NCBI RefSeq assembly: GCF_003576645.1
Contig: NC_044919.1
Span: 20,603,823-20,667,822, forward strand
Reading direction: 5' to 3'
Source: Ipomoea triloba
Lineage: Eukaryota; Streptophyta; Magnoliopsida; Solanales; Convolvulaceae
Length of the DNA stretch: 64,000 nt
Numbering within the stretch: position 1 is the stretch's first letter; every line of letters starts with the position of its first letter. This document shows positions 10,168-21,129 of the stretch, piece after piece. The position numbers were made by a program, and so were the translations under genes. The notes under the pieces were generated by a model. It worked only from the letters and a program-made list of their open reading frames with translations. It made no database searches and was not told the DNA's origin.

Positions 10168-10832
10168 TGTTGGTCCCGATAGGGTAGGGAAAAGTCTAGA
10201 GGGGGGGGGGTGAATAGACTTTTCTAACTTTTCAAAAATATTATAACACTTCAACAGAAAGAATCCAAGTGAATAAATTCAACTTGAATTGCGCAGCGGA
10301 TAAATAAACGGTAAAGTGCTATAATAAAAGTTACGCAAAAATGAAGAGCTGCACAACATGCAACACGTTAGAAACGTTAGATATAACTCAAATACTGAGT
10401 ATATAAAGTTTGGCTCGCATGCGGACGTGGGAACTATCAAACCCAGATCAAACAGTATATGCAATGAATAGTTGGGTTCGTAGCATAACAACAAATATAA
10501 CTTTCACAGGATGAGGTTGAGTATCCAAATATGTCTTGCATGCAAAAATGATGTCACGTAAACCAATAAAGCACTTAGCAATAAATGTGACAAAATATGC
10601 AATGCATGTGATGCTCAGATAAATAAATATGCAAGCAGATATATGAGCAGATAAAGTAAATGACACAGGGATTTATAGTGGTTCGGAGGTGATGTAATCC
10701 TCCTACTCCACTTTCTCCTTCCTCCAGGAGAGATTCCACTATTTCCAATCACCCAGATACAATAGTGAATCTGTGCTCTTCTAGCACTCCTCTACTCCGA
10801 ATGCACTTTCGCTACAGCAACACTTAAACCCA

Positions 10833-11039
10833 AACGTCTTGCACCCAGCTACGTTCACGAGCATCTCGCACCCAGCTACGCTCTTCAACTAAGTGTTTTG
10901 CGCCCAGCTACACTTAGTCTCCACAAGTGTTCTGCACAAAGCTGCACTCCTCCGAGTAATTCGCACAAAGCAATCAACCAAGTGTTTTGCACCCAGCTAC
11001 ACTTAGTTTCCCCCGAGTGTTTTGCACAAAGCTATACTC
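10833..11039. repeat. Hairpin units with conserved loop, variable stems
   Basis: About seven units share a loop like TTGCACCCAGCT or TGCACAAAGCT, flanked by arms that differ between units but pair within them: AACGT/ACGTT (10833-10855), GAGC/GCTC (10859-10883), CTAAGTGT/ACACTTAG (10889-10917), AGTGT/GCACT (10926-10948), AAGTGT/ACACTT (10980-11004), GAGTGT/ATACTC (11015-11039). One unit near 10954-10975 has lost its pairing. Unit spacing is about 25-30 bp. Confidence 0.8.
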
Positions 11040-11711
11040 CTACAATTTCTTTTTCAAGAAATAAAGTATTTCTTTTCTAAGACTTGATTTCTCTCGTGTA
11101 TAGCTCACTACTTAGCACTTTCAAATATGATATGACTTGTAGTGTATTTAGTGCTAATATTTTTCTGTGTCGTGCTCTTTCACGTATCTGCTTTCTATTC
11201 CGTTCCTTCGTCTGTGCATACTGCTGTATCAAGTCTTCTTGGGTTTATATAGCTAAATTAGCTATTTGCCCGTTGTAATTCTTCAGAGCATTAAATGTTT
11301 TCAGATGGTCTTTGTCAACTTTGATGGCTCCGTCAGATGAATTTCAATTTTTGCTTCTGATAATCCTCCAACGTTCTTCTGCAATCAGTGATATGATTTT
11401 CCTTGTGACTTATAGCCATCCATCTTTGACTTTGGTAGTGTGAACACTTGACTTTGTTCATAATCCATAAGTCAGGCTGCTCTGAAAATATATCTGTTCG
11501 GTGACTCTTGCTTGAGCATAATTGATGCCTCTGAAAAGTATACTGACTTTTCTCATAATGATCCTCAGCTCCTTGTAGCAAGATAAATTTGAATCCACCT
11601 TCTGGAATAAAAAATAGAACATCCTATTTTCCTCCTTGGTTATGCCAAACTTAGCCTCAAAAATGATTTTTGTCTTCCCCCTATTGATTTGGGTTTCACG
11701 TAAATCATGCA

Positions 11712-12045
11712 TGGCATACTAGGTTGACCATTAAGTGTAGGTCATCCTCATCCTCTTATTTTCTTCAAGAATGTGCATAGTTAGCCTCATCTCCAAAATG
11801 ACTTGTAGCTAAGTCATCCTCATCCTCCTTGAATTAATTCGAATAGGCTAAGTCATCCTCATCCTCATTCTTGAACTTCAATTTGGTCAAGTCATCCTCT
11901 TCTCCCTTTAATTTAATTCAAGTCATCCTCATCTCCATTCTTGAATTGATTTTCGGCCAAGTCAACCTCATCTCCAAACTTGATTTAATTTTCGGCCAAG
12001 TCATCCTCAATGGCCAAGTCATCCTCATTTCCATAAATATTTTCT
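11712..12045. repeat. Degenerate AAGTCATCCTCATC repeats
   Basis: About nine copies of AAGTCATCCTCATC(T)CC with variable spacers of 25-60 bp, often followed by CTTGAATT or TTCGGCC. It is a decayed minisatellite within the copia LTR. No coding use is supported. Confidence 0.7.
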
Positions 12046-12411
12046 TTGCATGGGTTAGCCTTTAAAATATTTTGTGAGGGAACCCATTCGAGATTGACTT
12101 CAATTTTGACCTTTAATTGCAATATCTTCATCACGAATTAATTAATTCTTCCAAAGAATTAATTCTTGCAATTTGAACCGTTGACTTGCTTCGGGATGTC
12201 TTCAAGTCTTGATCAATCTTCCAAATTCTCCTCAATTTGTAAAGTGGAAGCGAATGACTTACAAGTATAAATTAAAAATTTATACTATTGTAATTTCCGC
12301 TTAACCGATTCGGCTCGTACTCGACGTAATCCTATACTAGACTCAAAATAAAATTGGGGATCTAATATTACATTTTTGGTTCATCAAAACAATTACAATA
12401 TATTCCTAACA

Positions 12412-13055
12412 CAAACATGATTACTAGATTGGAACATCCAATCCCCAAATATAAACTAGCTAAACATTGCAAGAATCATGAAAGGAAAATGAAACGTAAA
12501 CTCAATCAATAACCAAATTGAAATTGCAATTAAAGCTAAAGAAACTATAGAGATGGTTTAGAGAATACCAATCTAGAACATAGCAATTTGGAGCCTTCAA
12601 TCTTCAATCCAAAATCAAATCTAGATCTACTTTCTACCTATGGATCTAATCTAATTTCCCAATCTAAGGATATAGAACATGTATTAGGAAATTTCGCAAA
12701 GGGAAGAAGAAAATCAGATCTAACAATTCAGGACCTTCTTCACTAATATTGGGGTTTGCTATCTCGTCCATGCAGAGGTCCACACATGGACCGTCTCTGG
12801 ATATTTTCCACGCCTGGTCCATGCATGGGCCAGACGTTGAGCTACTGTTGTCCGCTTTGTTTCTTCGTTGTTTCTTCCTTTGGCCTTTGGTCCTCTCTAA
12901 TCCTACAAGAATGGGTTTGAAGCACGTGTGATAGAGTTTTGCAATTATAAACACATCAAAGCTTATTTTACATGAATTTATCACAAATGGGTATAAAAAC
13001 ACTACATTTAAGTCCCAATTCCAACCCTTTCTATAGCTATCTTTGGTGCTTATCA
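12412..13055 (-). mobile_element. Athila-type LTR fragment (family B)
   Basis: On the minus strand it starts TGATAAGCACCAAAGATAG (13055), like family A. It keeps the same architecture but with different palindromes: CTGGTCCATGCATGGGCCAG (12814-12833, paired but for one position each side) and GGTCCA-CACA-TGGACC (12777-12792), separated by a TGGAAAATATCCAGAG-like spacer. The distal end abuts the copia LTR at 12411. No TATA box was found at the expected distance. Confidence 0.65.
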
Positions 13056-13165
13056 GGGAACGTTGTACACAACTTAATCAACCCTTCCAACCGAAATGCC
13101 AAAGCCTTATGCATAAAAATAAATGAGGGTAGGGGCATGGACTACTCACCGCCAATGGCTTGGGC
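13056..13165 (-). other. Athila-type 3' internal remnant
   Basis: Sequence preceding family-B LTR on the minus strand. It includes GCCCAAGCCATTGGCGGTGA- and CATGCCCC-like wording (about 13130-13165) that matches the Athila 3' region at about 8385-8430, so both derive from related elements. It is cut by the LTR end at 13166. Confidence 0.5.
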
Positions 13166-13299
13166 TATAACACCCCCATTTTTCAACACCAAATTAAGAC
13201 CAAATTTTGCTAATTTTTTTTCTTTCATAATAATTTACTAAAATCATTGCGGAAGCTTACAATACGTTACTGAGGGTATTACCGCAACACCTAACCCTA
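13166..13299 (-). mobile_element. Terminal piece of chromovirus-type LTR
   Basis: On the minus strand it ends GGGGGTGTTATA, a decayed GGGGTGTTACA terminus. It continues after the solo LTR at 16660, because the two flanks share the duplicated CCCTA. Confidence 0.6.
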
Positions 13300-13545
13300 T
13301 GATTGCAGCATATTTTCATAACAAACAAATACCCAGAGTATTCCGGGGTTATCGATCCACAGGGAAGCGGGGCGCATCAAACACTAGTTACTAATATACT
13401 CATGTGAAGCTAATCCTAACGAAAATGGTGTTTGAACGGTTGCAAATATTGTAATAAAATAAAATAAAGAAAGCTAGTCGATGAAAACAATATAGAGAGA
13501 GTGGGATTTTCGGGTTCGAGTGTTTACTCACCTAGTGCCAAACAC

Positions 13546-14795
13546 TGTATTCAATCATGACTTTTGTAGATTTTTAAAAACTTTTAAAATGATAGATTTT
13601 AATAAACTTTTATTAACTTTCATAGAGTCGTCCAAAACTTTTTAAAACTTTGTAATACTCTATAAAAGTCGTTATAAAAAACTTGCATAAACTTTTATCA
13701 ACTTTTTTATTTTAAGAAGTCTACAAAAGTCATTAAAATTCTAAATTGAATACATCCTTACAAACTTTCATAAGCAATTCATAACAATATTAAACACTAA
13801 AATTTATAGTTATAGAATTGTTCAAATAAAATATTTAAAAATATAATTACTTTTTCTTGAGAAATTAATATTTAAAAAAAAACATAATTACTAGTTGCAT
13901 AAAATAAAAAAATTAATAATATATATAAAAACTATATTTGATATACTGCTAGGTATCAAGCAAAGAGTTATTATTTGCAATAACAATATGGGACTGCTAA
14001 CAACAACAAGGTGTTTCTCTTTGTAGCCTCAAATTGCTATTGCGAACAATAGTTCACTATTCGTAATAGCATGTTGTTAAAAAGAAAAAAGAAAAAAAAA
14101 TATTACAGAATAAACATATGAATATTATGAAACATATAGTAAAAGTTGACGGTGATAGATAAAAAAATTTACTATGTTCATGTATTTAAGAGAAAAAGTT
14201 AAGAAGTTAGGGATAAAAAGTTCATAGAAAAAAAAATCAAAATATACAAGCAACAATGAAATAAAAATAACATTATTTTGAATTTTTAGAGGAAGATTGC
14301 AAAGTTTAGGAGAAAAAAAAATGGTAGAGTTTAGGCATGTAGAAAATATAGGATAATGAAGAAAAAATAATTTATTGAATTTAGGTATAAGGTTTATAAA
14401 GTTTAAAATTTTAAATAAGGAGAAAAAATAGAGTTTAAATAGTGAGAGAGAAACCTTCAGTGTGTTGGTAGAAAGAAAATTTTGAAATCTTGGGGTTGGG
14501 GGTTGGATTTCAACTATTTATATTTGAGAAGGAAAAGTATATAAAAGTCTACAGAAGTTCTAAAATTAAAAAGTTGTTACAAATTCATAACTTTTTGAAT
14601 ACCACATGACTTTTAAAGATTCTTTAAAAGTTTTAATTGAATACCACATGACTTTTAAAAACTCTTTAAAAATCTTGATCGAATACCACATGACTTTTAA
14701 ATACTCTCTAAAAGTTTGAATTGAATACCTCCAAACTTTTAAAGTTCATAAAAAGTCTTTAAAATTCTATGAAAGTCATGATTGAATACACCCCC
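13546..14795. mobile_element. Fold-back / MITE-like element
   Basis: Starts GTATTCAATCATGACTTTTG (13549) and ends with the inverse AAAGTCATGATTGAATAC (14773-14790). The left 220 bp form an inverted pair on their own (matching arm near 13720-13765). The right end has four ~52-bp units beginning TTGAATACCACATGACTTTT (14583-14745). Internal sequence is AT-rich without coding frames. The terminal wording resembles MULE- or hAT-related MITEs, but no clear target duplication was found. It may be two nested copies. Confidence 0.55.
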
Positions 14796-14810
14796 CTAAG
14801 ATGAGATATG

Positions 14811-15496
14811 TCTGGTGGATATGGAGGTGGCGCAATGACCGAGTATTCAATTCCGAGTCTATGGAAATCACCAGAAAAATTGCGTGGATTCGTGAAGCCG
14901 AGAAGGAAGTTAGTCGTGCTTTTGCGCGTGAGACAGGCATGGGAAGTAAAATCTGTTCTGAGAAAATCCTAAGGCTATGTTGGATACCATCTGCAGCTCA
15001 TCGTTTTACTCTAAATGTGGATGGAAGCGTAAGGGCGACCACGAGGACAGCAGGCATTGACGGCATCCTAAGGACTGCTGATGGGAGGTGGAATGGAGGT
15101 TTCATTGGTGTCGACACAAACACTGACTCAACCATTACTGAATTGCGAGCGATCGTAAAGGCCATGCAATGGGCCTGGAAGAAAGGTATCCGAGACTTAG
15201 AGGTTCAATCTAATGCTAAAGAGGCCATTAGGTGGATTCGAGAGGAAAAAGATCTTCGGGGCATTGCCCGGGACCTTGTGAACGAAGCAGTTGGCTGGTG
15301 TGCAAAGGATTGGAATATCTCCATTCGGACTATTTATAGGGAGCAAAACAAAAGTGCGGATGCGTTAGCCTTACTAGGAAATTTTCAAGAGATGGAATGG
15401 AAAGAATGTTTGTCGTGCCCACCGGAGTGTGATGAGGCATATAACAATGACCTCATGCGTGCCACGCATTGTCGTAGAGTGAGGGAGATTTCCTAA
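14811..15496 (+). pseudogene. LINE C-terminal RNase H domain
   Basis: Reading frame open to TAA 15494-15496. Its first ATG (14801) lies in the duplicated target site, so it is not a true start: this is the 3' end of a LINE ORF2. The region from FTLNVDGSV to ADALA is an RNase H fold of plant L1-type LINEs (residues counted from that ATG). Expected catalytic positions: D74 (VDGS), E114 (TELRA), then N138 (QSNAKEA) where the family has Asp, and D187 (SADALA). The D-to-N change should abolish metal binding, and the reverse transcriptase and endonuclease are missing. It would have degraded RNA in RNA-DNA hybrids. Confidence 0.88.
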
Positions 15497-15547
15497 AAAT
15501 GGTCTCACCCTCGGGGTCCCCCCCTCCCTTCTGATCAAAAAAAAAAA
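14811..15547 (+). mobile_element. 5'-truncated LINE with perfect 15-bp TSD
   Basis: The insertion is flanked by identical CTAAGATGAGATATG at 14796-14810 and 15548-15562. It ends in an 11-base A run (15537-15547), as in target-primed reverse transcription. Only the last ~740 bp of a LINE are present. It landed at the edge of the fold-back element within the solo LTR. Confidence 0.93.
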
Positions 15548-16195
15548 CTAAGATGAGATATGTAATTTGGGTTCTAACAAATGTGGATGATTGCATTCAC
15601 AAAAGGGAAGGAATTACTCCCATAATTCAAACCCACGACAAGGAACTAATCAGGAACAAGAAATCTAAACGAAATCCCTTAACAAATTGCCCTCTCCCAA
15701 GGTGCAAAAGTCAAGTGCAAAAGTGAGTGCTCTAATATATGCCCTAACTTCCATCAAGACACAACTATAGCAAGATACAAGTAATTTAGGCCTTTAACCA
15801 CAAGCATCACAAAAGAAATCACAATTGCATCATAAGTATAAAACCCAAATATAAAACATATCATTAAAACATTAAGAACAAGGTACAATAGGTTCATAAA
15901 CAACTTTCACCCAAAAATTCCTAACAAGTTTAGCCACTCATGGCTAGTATTGAATTTAAAGCACAAAAGTTTACAAAGACTAAGAATGTAAAGGAAAAGG
16001 GGAAGAAATTCTCCCGAATGTAGTCTTCCTAGCCTCTCCTTCTTCCTCCAAAGCTCTTGTAACTCCTTGGTGGTGAGTATCTTCTCCTCAAGTTGGTGGA
16101 TCCCTCCTTCAACTCTTGAATAGGAAAACACCTTTTACTCTCACCCTTTTTGTCTCCAAAAACGCAGCTTAGGTCTAGGGTTTTGGGAAAATGAG

Positions 16196-16407
16196 CCTTT
16201 TATAGCGGGAGCAAAAATAGGGGCAAAATAGGCAAATCCGCGAAATAAAATTTTGTGCTGTCACAGGATTCTCGACGCGTCGAGCCTTGAAGATTTTCCC
16301 GAAAATTGTTACAGCAATTTCTCGACGCGTCGAGCCTTGACCTTGGCTCAAAATCGTTGCACACTGGAAATTCTGGACGCGTCTAATCTGATCCTGGATG
16401 CGTCGAG
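16196..16407 (-). promoter_or_regulatory. Family-D LTR promoter: TATA and four palindromes
   Basis: The perfect 14-bp palindrome CTCGACGCGTCGAG occurs at 16271-16284 and 16321-16334 (50 bp apart). Decayed forms are at 16374-16385 (TGGACGCGTCTA) and 16395-16407 (TGGATGCGTCGAG). On the minus strand they precede TATAAAAGG (plus-strand 16196-16204) by about 67 bp, the same order as in families A and C. Confidence 0.75.
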
Positions 16408-16659
16408 GCCTCAATGTAAGCATTTTTCATCCATTTTGACTCCCAAACATGTCTTTAAATGTTCCCTTGCTTTGCATTTGATCTAAAATGGTTTCAAAAC
16501 ACTAACAAACACCATAAAACACTCAAATCAAGAATGAAACCATATCTAATTGAGAAAGCAAGGAATATGCATTAGAGATAGCAATTTAATACATTTATAG
16601 CTCAAAAGTTTATTCAAATCCATTAGAAAAATATGCACAATTGAGATCATATCACCCTA

Positions 16660-17126
16660 CTTGGCTAGATGCAAGGCTAAACCAAAACAAAATCAAAAAT
16701 AAATTCCTTAGTTCACAAATCTTTTTAAAATAACATAAATATTCCCCTATTACATAATTTCTTACGCCTTGATAGTCCTCGGTATCTCGATCTATCGCAC
16801 TCTCACAACAAACCAAATCAAACATCTCCTGCTACTCAAATAGAGATTTGAAAACACAACAAGAAAGTAAGGGGTTAGCAACACTTGCTAAGTAAGGGGC
16901 TACTTACCCCGAAATTTTTTTTTTTTAAGAAATACTTTACAAACTTTCAAAGCATGGCTGTAATGACTTTAATTTAGAAAACTCAATTAAAATATTAGGT
17001 AAAGTAAAAACATATGGAAGCACGTACAACAACATCATAATGGGACATGGTCCTTTGTATTCAGGCCCTAGTGAATAGTATACCTCAACTGAACACTTAA
17101 CACAATTCCCATTCACAATGGAAATC
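16660..17126 (-). mobile_element. Chromovirus-type LTR, middle piece
   Basis: Continuation of the LTR interrupted at 13299. The minus-strand wording GGGGTAAGTAGCCCCTTACT (near 16895-16915) and AGATCGAGATACCGAGGACT (near 16775-16795) is typical of plant chromovirus LTRs. No genes. Confidence 0.55.
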
Positions 17127-17141
17127 GGACTCTGACCTTAA

Positions 17142-17493
17142 CAGCACGTTTGGTTCACATAATGAATTTTGAGCTAATAGGAATGTTATTCCATAGGGAG
17201 TGGAATAGGTAAGGAATATAATAGGATTGTATTCTATCGTTTGGTTCGCGGAAATAATAGACTTTAGAAATTATATTACAGTGTTTGGTTGGTTTAAGGA
17301 ATAGAAATGAAATATGTTTTAAAAGACATAAATACCCCTATAAAATATGTAGGAGTAGCAGTAGTAGGAGTAGTAATAGTAGTAGTAGCAGTAGCAGTAG
17401 TAGTGTTATTATTAATATTAATATTATTATTATGTAATAATAAAATAAAACTTATAATAATATTAATAACAATAATAAAAAAAGGAATAATAA

Positions 17494-17531
<38 letters not shown>

Positions 17532-18001
17532 TTATATATAAAATAATTTTTTTTAAAACGCAAAATAGAGTTTTTGATCCCACGTTGGTAACTTATGAAG
17601 AGGAGCTCAAACGAGCTCCTCTATATAAGAGAAGCATTGCTTCTCTTTTGAAATTAACAATAGGATGAGGAAGCCTTAAAGAGGCAAAAACTCATTCATT
17701 TAAGAAGCCTTAATTGCTCTTAGTTACAAGTTTTTTTTTTAAATAATATAGGAGTGTTTTGGGAAAAGCAAAATCTTTTCTCAAAACGCCATGGGGTAAA
17801 ATTGGAAATAACAACATTAGGCTATTCCTGAGAACTCAGGAATAACCTAATACCTAGGGGGGCCTAGGAATCTCTATCTCTATTCCCCTTGCAAGGGGAA
17901 TAGGTCATTCCCAGGAACAATGTTCCTTGGAATAGAAGGTTTTACCAAACAGCGGAATAGGCCTATTACTGGGAATGCTATTCCATTCCAGGCCTATTAC
18001 T
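17142..18001. mobile_element. Unclassified insert flanked by 15-bp direct repeats
   Basis: GGACTCTGACCTTAA (17127-17141) and GGACTCTAACCTTAA (18002-18016) flank the insert, one mismatch in 15. The left end carries CACGTTTGGTTCAC and the right part CCAAACAGCGG (about 17945-17956), inverted relatives as in GTTTGG-type MITEs. Inside are (TAG)n/(ATA)n tracts (17345-17530) and two adjacent perfect hairpins, 17599-17622 (10-bp stem, loop AAAC) and 17627-17647 (9-bp stem, loop ATT), then CCCCTTGCAAGGGG near 17886. The long duplication suits a retroposon, the ends suit a MITE; the class is unresolved. Confidence 0.55.
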
Positions 18002-18016
18002 GGACTCTAACCTTAA

Positions 18017-18979
18017 GTGTGCACACCCCCAAATGAGGATTCCAAGCCTCAACGGGAAGTTACCAGCCCTAGTAGCCAGGATAAAGTTACTGATTACCCT
18101 GTAATTTAGGTACACAGACCCGCCCAGAACACACCATAGTGTCCTAGTACCCGAGGATTGTTCCTTACGGGCACTCCTCAACATTTAAATAAATTTCAAT
18201 CACATATTCACAAATTTCACCATTTTCACAATTTTCACATAGTTTCCATAACTTGTAAAATATTTGGTTTGAATAAATTTTGCTCATAACATAATAAACT
18301 TGCAAGGTAATATTTTATTTAATCCTTAATTCCCAACCTTACAAAAATGACTTTTTTTTTGGAAGATCATTAAATCACAATTTCCATAAGTTTGAAAATC
18401 CATACTGAGCATAAAAGCGTATTCATAAATCTCATCGAAAAATAATGTTTTTGCAAAATCAATCATTACTAGGATTTTACATCAAATTTCTAAAAATAGG
18501 GTTTTTCTTCAAAATGCAATTAGGCCAATTCTTGCCCTTGAAAAGTTACATAAAACTCATTTTGAAACCAAAAGTCCAAAATTTACATTTTGGTCAAATT
18601 ATACCCATTTGCCACTAATATACATTCCACATAATAAGGAGAAGTCCTATATATGTACACACAACATAAATAAAATACAAATTTGTAAGGAATATACATA
18701 TGCATACATAATTCGTACGACACTTATTCAAGAAAACAATAATAATTATTATTATTATAACATTTTTACATAATACAACACCCCTAACAACATATTAATA
18801 CCTTCATTAAAATTCATATCAATTTATTTGAGTAATAAAATTTTGCTATTCCACACAAGAAAATAAATATACTAATTGCACACAATTATACACATATATA
18901 CGCAACTATACATACCGACATTAAAATACATATATATATATACGGTAGGTAAACATATATATACATACAGTAGTCATAC

Positions 18980-19026
<47 letters not shown>

Positions 19027-19156
19027 AATATACAACACATACGTATACGTACGTAACATGCTTTATAAATTTTTTTTTATATATTTACATAGACTTACGT
19101 ACATAATAATAATATATATAAACTATATAATTTTTTTTATATGTGCCTACGTACAT

Positions 19157-19203
<47 letters not shown>

Positions 19204-19536
19204 NNNNNNNNNNNNNNNNNNNNNNNNNNNNNNNNNNNNNNNNNNNNNNNNNNNNNNNNNNNNNNNNNNNNNNNNNNNNNNNNNNNNNNNNNNNNNNNNN
19301 NNNNNNNNNNNNNNNNNNNNNNNNNNNNNNNNNNNNNNNNNNNNNNNNNNNNNNNNNNNNNNNNNNNNNNNNNNNNNNNNNNNNNNNNNNNNNNNNNNNN
19401 NNNNNNNNNNNNNNNNNNNNNNNNNNNNNNNNNNNNNNNNNNNNNNNNNNNNNNNNNNNNNNNNNNNNNNNNNNNNNNNNNNNNNNNNNNNNNNNNNNNN
19501 NNNNNNNNNNNNNNNNNNNNNNNNNNNNNNNNNNNN

Positions 19537-19591
<55 letters not shown>

Positions 19592-20090
19592 CTTTTTTTG
19601 AAAATACAAAAGAACATATATATATACATACAAATTTTAATACAATAATTTATACTCTCATATGGCTATATTCCCACATTTTTAAATATTTAGAAACATA
19701 AAATTGTAACACAATTTTTTTTTATTCATCACCAAATGATAATTTCTATCACATGAACAATTCATTCAACAAGGGTAATTCATGCTTCTAATTTCATGTG
19801 ATAAAATTTCATAACTTGAATCAACTACTCAAAAATCTTGTTTCAATCATAGATTAAAACATATAAAGAGAAAATTATAAAACCCAAAAATCCACTTACC
19901 GAATAAGCTTTTTTTCTCCAAACCCTCAAAACTTCAATTGATTAAGTTTTCCTCTTCTATCAACCACCATCATCATCTGTCCAACACAATAACACAAGAT
20001 GACATACACATAAACACATATGTTCAATCCAAAAATTCTACAACTAATCAACCCTTAAAAGAATAGATGAACTAAACTTACTAGGCTTGA
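18017..20090 (-). mobile_element. Chromovirus-type LTR, promoter-proximal remainder
   Basis: After the insert the LTR continues: a GTGTGCACACC-type stretch, then AT-rich sequence, (TA)n tracts and a gap. At 19890-19930 the minus-strand text TTTTGAGGGTTTGGAG then AAGCTTATTCGGTAAGTGG parallels the early part of the LTR at 3140. The 5' start is lost where it meets a family-A-like LTR at about 20090. No genes. Confidence 0.45.
19164..19586. repeat. (TA)n tract with 333-base gap
   Basis: (TA)n at 19164-19203 and 19537-19586 on both sides of an N run (19204-19536); a further (TA)n lies at about 18991-19022. The gap is probably longer repeat. Frames through it are artefacts. Confidence 0.95.
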
Positions 20091-20885
20091 AAGGCTTGAA
20101 AGGATGGTGAATGATTGTTTGGTATGGGGTGAGTGAAGGTGAAGGTGGTAAAACGAAGATTTAAGACTCTCCGAGTGTCGTGTCTCTCAAGGATGGCGAA
20201 TGGGAACCGAATAGGTGTGTTGGCATCTAAGAGGTTGAAGGAAAAGAGTTGTGGGACTTGCTAAGGTTGGATGTCATTTGTAGGAAAGTTTGAAAGGTTG
20301 GTAGTGGTAGAGTAAAATAAATAAAAGAAAAGTAAAGTGGAGATTGGGGCTTTAGGTTTCTCTATGTGGTCTATCTTTGGATGGGTTTGCGAGTGCGAGA
20401 TGTGGAATAGACTAGGGAGTTCGTGGCACATCACCAACTGGCGTCACAATTTGGACTCCCACATCCTCATTCAGTTGGGGCATTTCATCGAACACTTTGT
20501 CTACCACTCCTCTCGGATCTTGTCCTTTCGAACTAAGAGCGGAGATGTGGGTGAGTTAGACTCGTGAGGGGCCGCTATCGCGCACACAGTCACTTCCTTT
20601 GGGTTTGCTACCTAATGTGGCCACAAAAGGCACAAAGCTTGAAGAACATCATCCACACAAGTTCATCATCCAACAACCAAGCATTTCACAATTCAAAGCA
20701 ATAATATTAAACATCCACATAGGTCTACCTTGGGGCCACCAATCCCCTATCTAATCTACTCTATCATACTAAAGAAACAAGGACAAGAAAGGAAATTTCA
20801 AAGAAACAAGTATTGAATTAGAAATTGGAGAAAATAGTTACCACCCTTTGAAAGTGGATCTTTACAACCTTGATCTTGAAATACT
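20091..20885 (-). mobile_element. Family-A-like LTR fragment, inverted
   Basis: Reverse copy of the distal part of the LTR at about 9328-10080: the CGACACTCGG-type phrase, the CACTCACCCCATAC segment and the GGGGATTGGTGGCCCC-like segment all recur in the opposite orientation. It is truncated at 20885 by an (AAT)n tract and at about 20090 by chromovirus LTR. The open frame 20337-20567 has a counterpart in the other copy but is LTR sequence, not a gene. Confidence 0.7.
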
Positions 20886-20886
20886 A

Positions 20887-20970
<84 letters not shown>

Positions 20971-21093
20971 TAATAATAATAATATTAATATTAATATTAA
21001 TATTAATATGTGCGTACAAAACCTGCCATATATATCACTATATATAATTATAATTATAATAATAATAACAATAGTAACAATAATACTAATTAC

Positions 21094-21128
<35 letters not shown>
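20886..21128. repeat. (AAT)n microsatellite cluster
   Basis: (TAA)n at 20886-20990 and (AAT)n at 21098-21128, with mixed AT-rich sequence between. It ends exactly where a Helitron begins. Confidence 0.9.

Positions 21129-21129
<1 letters not shown>

Larger units (their letters stand above)
10168..12411 (-). mobile_element. Ty1/copia LTR, 2.24 kb
   Basis: On the minus strand the LTR starts TGTTAGGAATATA (12411) and ends GGGACCAACA (10168), with TG...CA ends and a short terminal inverted repeat. An adjacent primer-binding site shows it is the 5' LTR of an element whose body is missing. It contains two internal repeat blocks (10833-11039 and 11712-12045). The only long frames are on AT-rich repeats and look non-coding. 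Confidence 0.85.
13300..16654 (-). mobile_element. Solo LTR (family D) with CCCTA target duplication
   Basis: On the minus strand it begins TGATATGATCTC (16654) and ends ATGCTGCAATCA (13300). It is flanked by a perfect 5-bp duplication CCCTA (13295-13299 and 16655-16659). No internal region is present, so recombination between two LTRs removed it. Near 13340 the wording GTGGATCGATAACCCC (minus strand) is typical of Athila/Tat LTR ends. It carries palindromes and a TATA box (16196-16407), and later insertions: a fold-back element (about 13546-14795) and a LINE (14811-15547). Net LTR length without these is about 1.3 kb. Confidence 0.85.

Noticed and set aside
19058..19648. Long frames through (TA)n and N
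   Set aside because: Microsatellite plus assembly gap; translation is meaningless.
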